Positions 23,554 to 35,818 of a DNA stretch of 64,000 nucleotides are shown here, in pieces. This DNA comes from Diplolepis rosae. Its lineage: Eukaryota; Arthropoda; Insecta; Hymenoptera; Diplolepididae. Where the stretch lies: contig JAPYXD010000308.1 of NCBI GenBank assembly GCA_030998225.1, positions 5,342,001 through 5,406,000 on the forward strand. The letters run 5' to 3'. The notes under the pieces are model-generated. The model made no database searches. It saw nothing but the letters and a program-made list of their open reading frames with translations, and was not told the origin of the DNA. The position numbers and the translations under genes are program-made. Every line of letters begins with the position of its first letter. The first letter of the stretch is position 1.

Positions 23554-25594
23554 AACAGATGAACTTTCACGATAAAAATTTGCAAGTCGAAAAATGCCTT
23601 TTAAAAAACGGACTAGATCTGGGGAGTAACTTGTTTCCGTATTTTAATTTCTGGATCCATATACCAGGTAGGAACCGGGTTGGGCTGGGTATTAGATGTA
23701 CTTTCACCTTAACAATGTGCAAGCCGACAACTGCCTTTTAGAAAAAGGACTGGATCCGGGAAGATACTTATTTTCGTATTTCAATTTCTGGATCCATATG
23801 GCAGGTAGGAACCGGGATGGGCTTGGTAGCAGATGTATTTTTCACCTTAACAATTTACAAGTTAAATGCCTTTCAGAATGTAGAAAGGATCCAGGAAGAT
23901 ACATATATTCGTTTTTCAATTTCTGGATCCATATACCAGGTAGGAACCGGGTTGGGCTGGGTATTAGATGTACTTTCACCTTAACAATGTGCAAGCCGAC
24001 AGCTGACTTATAAAAAAGAAACAATATCCGGGTAGAAACATATTTTAGACTTTAAATTTTTTGGTCCATATGTCAGGTATGACGCGGATGGGATGGGTAG
24101 TAGATGAAAATTAACCTTAACGATTTGCTAGTCGACAACTCTCTTTTAAAAAACGGACTAGATCAGGGAAGATACTTATTTACGTATTTCAATTTCTGGA
24201 TCCATATGGCAGGTAGGAACCGGGTTGGGCTGGGTAGCAGATGTAATTCCACTTTTACGATTTGCAAGTCGACAACTGCCTTTTAAAAAACGGACTAGAT
24301 CTGGGAAGTAACTTATTTCCGTATTTTAATTTCTGGATCCATATGGCAGGTAGGAACCGGGTTGGGCTGGGTAGCAGATGTATTTTCACTTTAACAATTT
24401 ACAAGTTAAATGCCTTTCAGAAAGTAGAAAGGATCCGGGACGATACATATAATCGTTTTTAAATTTCTGGGTCGATATGTCAGGTAGGAACTTAGATGGG
24501 CTGGGTAGCAGATGTACTTTCACCTTAATAATGTGCAAGCCGACAACTGCCTTTAAAAAACGGACTAGATTTGGGGAGTAACTTATTTCCGTATTTTAAT
24601 TTCTGGGTCCATATATCAGGTAGGAACTTGGATGGGCTGGGAGCAGATGTACTTCCACCTTTACGATTTGCAAGTCGACAAATCCCTTTTAAAAAACGGA
24701 CTAGATCTGGGAAGTAACTTATTTCCGTATTTTAATTTCTGGATCCATATGTCAGGTAGGAACCGGGTTGGGCTGAGTAGCAGATGTAATTACACCTTTA
24801 CGATTTGCAAGTCGACAAATCCCTTTTAAAAAACGGACCAGATCTGGGGAGTCACTTAGTTCCGTATTTCAATTTCTGGATCCATATGTCAGGGAGGAAC
24901 CGGGTTGGGTTTGGTAGCAGATGTACTTTCCCGTTAAAAATTTGCAAGTCGACAACTGCCCTTTTAAAACGGACTAGATCTGGGGAGTAACTTGTTTCCG
25001 TATTTTAATTTCTGGATCCATATACCAGGTACGAACCGGGTTGAGCTGGGTAGCAGATGTACTTTCACCTTAAAAATTTACAAGATAACTACCTATTAGA
25101 AAACGGACAGTCTCCGGGAAGATACATATATTCGCATTTTAATTTTTGGATCCATATGTCAAGCAGAAACTTGGATGGGCTGGGAGCAGATGTACTTCCA
25201 CCTTAACGATTTGCAAGTCGACAACTGCATTTTAAAAAACGGACTAGATCTGGGGAGTAACTTATTTCCGTATTTTAATTTCTGGATCCATATGTCAGGT
25301 AGGAACCGGGTTGGGCTTCGTAGCAGATGTACTTTCACCTTAACAATGTCAAAGCCGATAGCTGACTTTCAAAAAGAAACAAGATCCGGGTAGAAACATA
25401 TTTTCGAATTTTAATTTTTTGGTCCATATGTCAGGTAGGACGCGGATGGGCTGGGTAGTAGATGAACTTTCACCTTAACGATTTGCGAGTCCAAAACTGC
25501 CTCTTAGAATACGAACATGAGCCGGTATGTTACATATATTCTCAATTTCAATTTCTGGATCCATATGTCAGGTAGGAACTGGGAAGGGACGAGT
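23554..25594 (+). repeat. HOR-D copy 1 (15-mer, 2041 bp)
   Basis: The class order is gamma, alpha, delta-type, alpha/zeta hybrid, theta-like, beta, delta, alpha, beta-prime, beta, gamma, delta-prime-like, beta-double-prime, zeta, theta. Later copies match at 2041-2044 bp. This edge copy differs from them in its third unit (delta-type at 23828 where others have epsilon), as expected at the border with HOR-C. Confidence 0.88.
25457..25594 (+). repeat. Representative theta-class monomer (138 bp)
   Basis: Theta units are entered through GACGCGGATGGGCTGGGTAG and start AGTAGATGAACTTTCACC. They continue with GATTTGCGAGTC, TGCCTCTTAGAATACGAAC and GTATGTTACATATATTCTC. They follow zeta units in HOR-A and HOR-D and occur near 1905, 5037, 8168, 27499, 29546, 31587, 33226 and 33907. 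A sister form with TTTGCTAGTCGACAACTCTC occurs only in HOR-D (24104, 26147, 28189). Confidence 0.78.
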
Positions 25595-27636
25595 AGCAGA
25601 TGTACTTTCAGGTTAAAAATTTGCAAGTAGACAACTGCATTTTAAAAAACGGACTAGATCTGGGGAGTAACTTGTTTCCGTATTTTAACTTCTGGATCCA
25701 TATACCAGGTAGGAACCGGGTTCGCCTGGGTAGCAGATGTACTTTCACCTTAACAATGTGCAAGCCGACAACTGCCTTTTAGAAAACGGACAGGCTCCGG
25801 GAAGATACTTATTTTCGTATTTCAATTTCTGGATCCATATGTCAGGTAGGAACCGGGTTGGGTTTGGTAGCAGATGTACTTTTACCTTAACAATGTGCAA
25901 GACGTCAATTGCCTCTTAAAAAAAAGAATAGATCCTGGTAGAAACCTATTTCCTTATTTTAATTTCTGGATCCACACGCCAGGTAGGAACCGGGTTGGGC
26001 TGAGTAGCAGATGTACTTTCACCTTAACAATGTGCAAGCCGACAGCTGACTTATAAAAAAGCAACAATATCCGGGTAGAAACATATTTTCGAATTTAAAT
26101 TTTTTGGTCCATATGTCAGGTAGGACGCGGATGGGCTGGGTAGTAGATGAACTTTCACCTTAACGATTTGCTAGTCGACAACTCTCTTTTAAAAAACGGA
26201 CTAGATCAGGGAAGATACTTATTTTCGTATTTCAATTTCTGGATCCATATGGCAGGTAGGAACCGGGTTGGGCTGGGTAGCAGATGTAATTCCACTTTTA
26301 CGATTTGCAAGTCGACAACTGCCTTTTAAAAAACGGACTAGATCTGGGAAGTAACTTATTTCCGTATTTTAATTTCTGGATCCATATGGCAGGTAGGAAC
26401 TGGGTTGGGCTGGGTAGCAGATGTATTTTCACTTTAACAATTTACAAGTTAAATGCCTTTCAGAAAGTAGAAAGGATCCGGGAAGATACATATATTCGTT
26501 TTTCAATTTCTGTGTCGATATGTCAGGTAGGAACTTAGATGGGCTGGGTAGCAGATGTACTTTCACCTAAACGATTTGCAAGTCGACAACTGCCTTTTAA
26601 AAAACGGACTAGATTTGGGGAGTAACTTATTTCCGTATTTTAATTTCTGGGTCCATATATCAGGTAGGAACTTGGATGGGCTGGGAGCAGATGTACTTCC
26701 ACCTTTACGATTTGCAAGTCGACAAATCCCTTTCAAAAAACGGACTAGATCTGGGAAGTAACTTATTTCCGTATTTTAATTTCTGGATCCATATACCAGG
26801 TAGGAACCGGGTTGGGCTGGGTAGCATATGTACTTCCACCTTTACGATTTGCAAGTCGACAACTCTCTTTTAAAAAACGGACTAGATCTGGGAAGTAACT
26901 TATTTCCGTATTTCAATTTCTGGATCCATATGTCAGGGAGGAACCGGGTTGGGTTTGGTAGCAGATGTACTTTCACGTTAAAAATTTGCAAGTCGACAAC
27001 TGCCCTTTTAAAACGGACTTGATCTGGGGAATAACTTGTTTCCGTATTTTAATTTCTGGATCCATATACCAGGTACGAACCGGGTTGAGCTGGGTAGCAG
27101 ATGTACTTTCACCTTAAGAATTTACAAGATAACTGCCTTTTAGAAAACGGACAGGCTCCGGGAAGATACATATATTCGCATTTTAATTTTTGGATCCATA
27201 TGTCAAGCAGAAACTTGGATGGGCTGGGAGCAGATGTACTTCCACCTTAACGATTTGCAAGTCGACAACTGCATTTTAAAAAACGGACTAGATCTGGGGA
27301 GTAACTTATTTCCGTATTTTAATTTCTGGATCCATATGTCAGGTAGGAACCGGGTTGGGCTTGGTAGCAGATGTACTTTCACCTTAACAATGTCAAAGCC
27401 GATAGCTGACTTTCAAAAAGAAACAAGATCCGGGTAGAAACATATTTTCGAATTTTAATTTTTTGGTCCATATGTCAGGTAGGACGCGGATGGGCTGGGT
27501 AGTAGATGAACTTTCACCTTAACGATTTGCGAGTCGAAAACTGCCTCTTAGAATACGAACAGGAGCCGGTATGTTACATATATTCTCTTTCAATTTCTGG
27601 ATCCATATGTCAGGTAGGAACTGGGAAGGGACGAGT
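25595..27636 (+). repeat. HOR-D copy 2 (15-mer, 2042 bp)
   Basis: All 15 units align with the next copy (25600/27642, 25737/27779, 26147/28189, 26305/28347, 26676/28719, 27219/29262). The epsilon unit is third. A diagnostic GGATCCACACGCCAGG occurs in copies 2-4. The theta unit at the right end has lost a few bases (ATTCTCTTTCAATTTC). Confidence 0.9.
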
Positions 27637-29682
27637 AGCAGATGTACTTTCAGGTTAAAAATTGGCAAGTCGAAAACTGCATTTTAAAAAACGGACTAGA
27701 TCTGGGGAGTAACTTGTTTCCGTATTTTAACTTCTGGATCCATATACCAGGTAGGAACCGGGTTCGCCTGGGTAGCAGATGTACTTTCACCTTAACAATG
27801 TGCAAGCCGACAACTGCCTTTTAGAAAACGGACAGGCTCCGGGAAGATACTTATTTTCGTATTTCAATTTCTGGATCCATATGTCAGGTAGGAACCGGGT
27901 TGGGTTTGGTAGCAGGTGTACTTTTACCTTAACAATGTGCAAGACGTCAATTGCCTCTTAAAAAAAAGAATAGATCCTGGTAGAAACCTATTTCCTTATT
28001 TTAATTTCTGGATCCACACGCCAGGTAGGAACCGGGTTGGGCTGAGTAGCAGATGTACTTTCACCTTAACAATGTGCAAGCCGACAGCTGACTTATAAAA
28101 AAGCAACAATATCCGGGTAGAAACATATTTTCGAATTTAAATTTTTTGGTCCATATGTCAGGTAGGACGCGGATGGGCTGGGTAGTAGATGAACTTTCAC
28201 CTTAACGATTTGCTAGTCGACAACTCTCTTTTAAAAAACGGACTAGATCAGGGAAGATACTTATTTTCGTATTTCAATTTCTGGATCCATATGGCAGGTA
28301 GGAACCGGGTTGGGCTGGGTAGCAGATGTAATTCCACTTTTTACGATTTGCAAGTCGACAACTCCCTTTTAAAAAACGGACTAGATCTGGGAAGTAACTT
28401 ATTTCCGTATTTTAATTTCTGGATCCATATGGCAGGTAGGAACTGGGTTGGGCTGGGTAGCAGATGTATTTTCACTTTAACAATTTACAAGTTAAATGCC
28501 TTTCAGAAAGTAGAAAGGATCCGGGAAGATACATATATTCGTTTTTCAATTTCTGGGTCGATATGTCAGCTAGGAACTTAGATGGGCTGGGTAGCAGATG
28601 TACTTTCACCTTAATAATGTGCAAGTCTACAACTGCCTTTTAAAAAACGGACTAGATTTGGGGAGTAACTTATTTCCGTATTTTAATTTCTGGGTCCATA
28701 TATCAGGTAGGAACTTGGATGGGCTGGGAGCAGATGTACTTCCACCTTTACGATTTGCAAGTCGACAAATCCCTTTTAAAAAACGGACTAGATCTGGGAA
28801 GTAACTTATTTCCGTATTTTAATTTCTGGATCCATATACCAGGTAGGAACCGGGTTAAGCTGGGTAGCAGATGTAATTCCACTTTTACGATTTGCAATTC
28901 GACAACTCCTTTTTGAAAAACGGACTAGATCTGGGAAGTAACTTATTTCCGTATTTCAATTTCTGGATCCATATGTCAGGGAGGAAACGGGTTTGGAATG
29001 GTAGCAGATGTACTTTCACGTTAAAAATTTGCAAGTCGACAACTGCCCTTTTAAAACGGACTTGATCTGGGGAATAACTTGTTTCCGTATTTTAATTTCT
29101 GGATCCATGTACCAGGTACGAACCGGGTTGAGCTGGGTAGCAGATGTATTTTTACCGTAACAATTTACAAGATAACTGCCTTTTAGAAAACGTACAGGAT
29201 CCGGGAAGATACATATATTCCCATTTTAAATTTTGGATCCATATGTCAAGCAGAAACTTGGATGGGCTGGGAGCAGATGTACCTCCACCTTAACGATTTG
29301 CAAGTCGACAACTGCATTTTAAAAAACGGACTAGATCTGGGGAGTAACTTATTTCCGTATTTTAATTTCTGGATCCATATGTCAGGTAGGAACTGGGTTG
29401 GGCTTGGTAGCAGATGTACTTTTACCTTAACAATGTCAAAGCCGATAGCTGACTTTCAAAAAGAAACAAGATCCGGGTAGAAACATATTTTTCGAATTTA
29501 AATTTTTTGGTCCATATGTCAGGTAGGACGCGGATGGGCTGGGTAGTAGATGAACTTTCACCTTAACGATTTGCGAGTCGAAAACTGCCTCTTAGAATAC
29601 GAACATGAGCCGGTATGTTACATATATTCTCAATTTCAATTTCTGGATCCATATGTCAGGTAGGAACTGGGAAGGGACGAGT
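27637..29682 (+). repeat. HOR-D copy 3 (15-mer, 2046 bp)
   Basis: Class order is identical to copy 2. The copy is slightly longer because of single-base gains, for example an extra T in CCACTTTTTACG near 28335 and an extra T in the zeta end near 29490. The unit at about 29000 has drifted (GGAAACGGGTTTGGAATGG). Confidence 0.9.
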
Positions 29683-31724
29683 AGCAGATGTACTTTCAGG
29701 TTAAAAATTTGCAAGTCGAAAACTGCATTTTAAAAAACGGACTAGATCTGGGGAGTAACTTGTTTCCGTATTTTAACTTCTGGATCCATATACCAGGTAG
29801 GAACCGGGTTCGCCTGGGTAGCAGATGTACTTTCACCTTAACAATGTGCAAGCCGACAACTGCCTTTTAGAAAACGGACAGGCTCCGGGAAGATACATAT
29901 TTTCGTATTTCAATTTCTGGATCCATATGTCAGGTAGGAACCGGGTTGGGTTTGGTAGCAGGTGTACTTTTACCTTAACAATGTGCAAGACGTCAATTGC
30001 CTCTTAAAAAAAAGAATAGATCCTGGTAGAAACCTATTTCCTTATTTTAATTTCTGGATCCACACGCCAGGTAGGAACCGGGTTGGGCTGAGTAGCAGAT
30101 GTACTTTCACCTTAACAATGTGCAAGCCGACAGCTGACTTATAAAAAAGCAACAAGATCCGGGTAGAAACATATTTTCGAATTTAAATTTTTTGGTCCAT
30201 ATGTCAGGTAGGACGCGGATGGGCTGGGAGCAGATGTACTTCCACCTTAACGATTTGCAAGTCGTCAACTGCCCTTTAAAAACGGACTAGATCTGGGAAG
30301 TAACTTATTTCCGTATTTTAATTTCTGGATCCATATGGCAGGTAGGAACTGGGTAGGGACGAGTAGCAGATGTAATTCCACTTTTACGATTTGCAAGTCG
30401 ACAACTGCCTTTTAAAAAACGGACTAGATCTGGGAAGTAACTTATTTCCGTATTTTAATTTCTGGATCCATATGGCAGGTAGGAACCGGGTTGGGCTGGG
30501 TAGCAGATGTATTTTCACTTTAACAATTTACAAGTTAAATGCCTTTCAGAAAGTAGAAAGGATCCGGGAATTTACTTATATTCTTTTTTAAATTTCTGGG
30601 TCGATATGTCAGGTATGAACTTAGATTGGCTGGGTAGCAGATGTACTTTCACCTTAATAATGTGCAAGCCGACAACTGCCTTTTATAAAACGGACTTTAT
30701 TTGGGGAGTAACTTATTTCCGTATTTTAATTTCTGGGTCCATATATCAGGTAGGAACTTGGATGGGCTGGGAGCAGATGTACTTCCACCTTTACGATTTG
30801 CAAGTCGACAAATCCCTTTAAAAAAACGGACTAGATCAGGCAAGTAAGTTATTACCGTATTAAAATTTCTGGATCCATATACCAGGTAGGAACCGTGTTG
30901 GGCTGGGTAGCAGATGTAATTCCACCTTTACGATTTGCAAGTCGACAACTCTCTTTTAAAAAACGGACTAGATCTGGGAAGTAACTTATTTCCGTATTTC
31001 AATTTCTGGATCCATATGTCAGGGAGGAACCGGGTTGGGTTTGGTAGCAGATGTACTTTCACGTTAAAAATTTGCAAGTCGACAACTGCCCTTTTAAAAC
31101 GGACTTGATCTGGGGAAAAACTTGTTTCCGTATTTTAATTTCTGGATCCATATACCAGGTACGAACCGGGTTGAGCTGGGTAGCAGATGTACTTTCACCT
31201 TAAGAATTTACAAGATAACTGCCTTTTAGAAAACGGACAGTCTCCGGGAAGATACATATTTTCGTATTTTAATTTTTGGATCCATATGTCAAGCAGAAAC
31301 TTGGATGGGCTGGGAGCAGATGTACCTCCACCTTAACGATTTGCAAGTCTACAACTGCATTTTAAAAAACTGACGAGATCTGGGGAGTAACTTATTTCCG
31401 TATTTTAATTTCTGGATCCATATGTCAGGTAGGAACCGGGTTGGGCTTGGTAGCAGATGTACTTTCACCTTAACAATGTCAAAGCCGATAGCTGACTTTC
31501 AAAAAGAAACAAGATCCGGGTAGAAACATATTTTCGAATTTTAATTTTTTGGTCCATATGTCAGGTAGGACGCGGATGGGCTGGGTAGTAGATGAACTTT
31601 CACCTTAACGATTTGCGAGTCGAAAACTGCCTCTTAGAATACGAACAGGAGCCGGTATGTTACATATATTCTCAATTTCAATTTCTGGATCCATATGTCA
31701 GGTAGGAACTGGGTAGGGACGAGT
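29683..31724 (+). repeat. HOR-D copy 4 (15-mer, 2042 bp)
   Basis: This copy has the same length and overall order as its neighbours. The fifth unit (about 30221) is a TTCCACC type with GTCGTCAACTGCCC instead of the theta-like form of copies 2 and 3, so a unit has been replaced. Units near 30507-30860 carry several private substitutions (TTTACTTATATTC, TAAGTTATTACCG). Confidence 0.88.
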
Positions 31725-33362
31725 AGGAGATGTACTTTCAGGTTAAAAATTTGCAAGTCGACAACTGCATTTTAAAAAACGGACTAGATCTGGGGAGTAA
31801 CTTGTTTCCGTATTTTAACTTCTGGATCCATATACCAGGTAGGAACCGGGTTCGCCTGGGTAGCAGATGTACTTTCACCTTAACAATGTGCAAGCCGACA
31901 ACTGCCTTTTAGAAAACGGACAGGCTCCGGGAAGATACTTATTTTCGTATTTCAATTTCTGGATCCATATGTCAGGTAGGAACCGGGTTGGGTTTGGTAG
32001 CAGATGTACTTTTACCTTAACAATGTGCAAGACGTCAACTGCCTCTTAAAAAAAAGAATAGATCCTGGTAGAAACCTATTTCCGTATTTTAATTTCTGGA
32101 TCCATATACCAGGTAGGAACCGGGTTGGGCTGAGTAGCAGATGTACTTTCACCTTAACAATGTGCAAGCCGACAGCTGACTTATAAAAAAGAAACAAGAT
32201 CCGGGTAGAAACATATTTTCGAATTTAAATTTTTTGGTCCATATGTCAGGTAGGACGCGGATGGGCTGGGTAGTAGATGAACTTTCACCTTAACGATTTG
32301 CGAGTCGAAAACTGCCTCTTAGAATACGAACAGGAGCCGGTATGTTACATATATTCTCAATTTCAATTTCTGGGTCCATATCTCAGGTAGGAACTGGGTA
32401 GGGACGAGTAGCAGATGTACTTTCACGTTAAAAATTTGCAAGTCGAAAACTGCCTTTTAGAAAACGGACAGGAGCCGATATGTTACATATATTCCCAATT
32501 TCAATTTCTGGCTCCATATCTCAGGTAGGAACTGGGTAGGGACGAGTAGCAGATGTACTTTCACGTTAAAAATTTGCAAGTCGACAACTGCCCTTTTAAA
32601 ACGGACTAGATCTGGGGAATAACTTGTTTCCGTATTTTAATTTCTGGATCCATATGTCAGGGAGGAACCGGGTTGGGTTTGGTAGCAGATGTACTTTCAC
32701 CTTAACGATTTGCGAGTCGAAAACTGCCCTTTTAAAACGGACTAGATCTGGGGAATAACTTGTTTCCGTATTTTAATTTCTGGATCCATATACCAGGTAC
32801 GAACCGGGTTGAGCTGGGTAGCAGATGTACTTTCACCTTAAGAATTTACAAGATAACTGCCTTTTAGAAAACGGACAGTCTCCGGGTAGAAACATATTTT
32901 CGTATTTTAATTTTTGGATCCATATGTCAAGCAGAAACTTGGATGGGCTGGGAGCAGATGTACTTCCACCTTAACGATTTGCAAGTCGACAACTGCATTT
33001 TAAAAAACGGACTAGATCTGGGGAGTAACTTATTTCCGTATTTTAATTTCTGGATCCATATGTCAGGTAGGAACCGGGTTGGGCTGGGTAGCAGATGTAC
33101 TTTAACCTTAACAATGTCAAAGCCGATAGCTGACTTTCAAAAAGAAACAAGATCCGGGTAGAAACATATTTTCGAATTTTAATTTTTTGGTCCATATGTC
33201 AGGTAGGACGCGGATGGGCTGGGTAGTAGATGAACTTTCACCTTAACGATTTGCGAGTCGAAAACTGCCTCTTAGAATACGAACAGGATCCGGTATGTTA
33301 CATATATTCTCAATTTCAATTTCTGGGTCCATATCTCAGGTAGGAACTGGGTAGGGACGAGT
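31725..33362 (+). repeat. HOR-D copy 5, shortened 12-mer (1638 bp)
   Basis: The first four and last four units match HOR-D (31730/33368 start; zeta and theta at the end). The middle is different: theta, gamma, gamma and a theta/gamma hybrid near 32682 (GCGAGTC joined to TGCCCTTTTAAAACGG) stand where the beta-delta-alpha-beta-prime-beta block should be. Net change is three units fewer. Its entry junction reads AGGAGATGTA, a private mutation of AGCAGATGTA. Confidence 0.86.
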
Positions 33363-34185
33363 AGCAGATGTACTTTCACGTTAAAAATTTGCAAGTCGAC
33401 AACTGCATTTTAAAAAACGGACTAGATCTGGGGAGTAACTTGTTTCCGTATTTTAACTTCTGGATCCATATACCAGGTAGGAACCGGGTTCGCCTGGGTA
33501 GCAGATGTACTTTCACCTTAACAATGTGCAAGCCGACAACTGCCTTTTAGAAAACGGACAGGCTCCGGGAAGATACTTATTTTCGTATTTCAATTTCTGG
33601 ATCCATATGTCAGGTAGGAACCGGGTTGGGTTTGGTAGCAGATGTACTTTTACCTTAACAATGTGCAAGACGTCAATTGCCTCTTAAAAAAAAGAATAGA
33701 TCCTGGTAGAAACCTTTTTCCGTATTTTAATTTCTGGATCCATAGCCCAGGTAGGAACCGGGTTGGCCTCGGTATTAGATGTACTTTCACCTTAACAATG
33801 TGCAAGCCGACAGCTGACTTATAAAAAAGAAACAAGATCCGGGTAGAAACATATTTTCGAATATAAATTTTATGGTCCATATGTCAGGTAGGACGCGGAT
33901 GGGCTGGGTAGTAGATGAACTTTCACCTTAACGATTTGCGAGTCGAAAACTGCCTCTTAGAATACGAACAGGAGCCGGTATGTTACATATATTCTCAATT
34001 TCAATTTCTGGGTCCATATCTCAGGTAGGAACTGGGTAGGGACGAGTAGCAGATGTACTTTCACGTTAAAAATTTGCAAGTCGAAAACTGCCTTTTAGAA
34101 AACGTACAGGAGCCGATATGATACATATATTCGCAATTTCAATTTCTGTGTCCATATCTCAGGTAGGAACTGGTTAGGGACGAGT
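33363..34185 (+). repeat. HOR-D remnant (6 monomers)
   Basis: The stretch repeats the start of HOR-D (33363 gamma, 33500 alpha, 33637 epsilon, alpha/zeta hybrid, theta, gamma). At 34186 it re-enters a gamma-zeta series that matches 8307. The epsilon end has private changes (GGATCCATAGCCCAGG). Confidence 0.82.
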
Positions 34186-35818
34186 AGCAGATGTACTTTC
34201 AGGTTAAAAATTTGCAAGTCGACAACTGCATTTTAAAAAACGGACTAGATCTGGGGAGTAACTTGTTTCCGTATTTTAATTTCTGGATCCATATACCAGG
34301 TAGGAACCGGGTTCGCCTGGGTAGCAGATGTACTTTCACCTTAACAATGTCAAAGCCGATAGCTGACTTTCAAAAAGAAACAAGATCCGGGTAGAAACAT
34401 ATTTTCGTATTTTAATGTTTTGGTCCATATGTCAGGTAGTACGCGGATGGGCCGAGTTGCAGATGTACTTTCACCTTCATAATGTGAAAGCCGAAAACTT
34501 CCTTTTAGAAAACGGACAGGCTCCGGGAAGATACATATATTCGCATTTTAATTTTTGGATCCATATGTCATGTAGGAACTTGGATGGGCTGGGAGCAGAT
34601 GTACTTCCACCTTTACGATTTGCAAGTCGACAACTGCCCTTTAAAAACGGACTAGATCTGGGGAGTAACTTGTTTCCGTATTTCAATTTCTGGGTCCATA
34701 TGTCAGGTAGGAACTTGGATGGGCTGGGAGAAGATGTACTTTCACCTTAATAATGTGCAAGCCGACAACTCCCTTTTAAAAAACGGACTAGATCTGGGGA
34801 GTAACTTATTTCCGTATTTTAATTTCTGGATCCACATGCCAGGTAGGAACTGGGTAGGGACGAGTAGCAGATGTACTTTCACCTTCATAATGTGAAAGCC
34901 GACAACTGCCTTTTAGAAAACGGACAGGCTCCGGGAAGATACATATATTCACATTTTAATTTCTGGGTCCATATGTCAGGTAGGAACTTGGATGGGCTGG
35001 GAGCAGATGTATTTTCACGTTAACAATGTGCAAGCCGACAACTGCCTTTTAGAAAACGGACTAGATCTGGGGAGTAACTTATTTCCGTATTTTAATTTCT
35101 GGATCCATATTCCAGGTAGGAACTGGGTAGGGACGAGTAGCAGATGTACTTTCACCTTAACAATGTCAAAGCCGATAGCTGACTTTCAAAAAGAAACAGG
35201 ATCCGGGTAGAAACATATTTTCGAATTTTAATTTTTTGGTCCATATGTCAGGTAGGACGCGGATGGGCTGGGTAGTATATGAACTTTCACCTTAACGATT
35301 TGCGAGTCGAAAACTGCCTCTTAGAATACGAACAGGAGCCGGTATGTTACATATATTCTCAATTTCAATTTCTGGATCCATATGTCAGGTAGGAACTAGG
35401 TAGGGACAAGAAGCAGATGTACTTTCACGTTAAAAATTTGCAAGTCGACAACTGCATTTTAAAAAACGGACTAGATCTGGGGAGTAACTTGTTTCCGTAT
35501 TTTAACTTCTGGATCCATATACCAGGTAGGAACCGGGTTCGCCTGTGTAGCAGATGTACTTTCACCTTAAGAATTTACAAGATAACTGCCTTTTAGAAAG
35601 TAGAAAGGATCCTTGAAGATACATATATTCACATTTTAATTTCTGGGTCCATATGTCATGTAGGAACTTGGATGGGCTGGGAGCAGATGTACTTCCACCT
35701 TTACGATTTGCAAGTCGACAACTCCCTTTTAAAAAACGGACTAGATCTGGGGAGTAACTTATTTCCGTATTTTAATTTCTGGATCCATATGGCAGGTAGG
35801 AACTGGGTAGGGACGAGT
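34186..35818 (+). repeat. HOR-A-like stretch between HOR-D and HOR-B
   Basis: The first 577 bp match 8307-8883 at offset 25,879. 34323-34757 matches 41395-41829 at offset 7072, sharing the rare junction GGGAGAAGATG. The remainder (eta-like, alpha, zeta, theta, gamma, delta-prime-like, beta-prime) follows the order seen around 1560-2460 and 4690-5580 in HOR-A. Confidence 0.8.
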
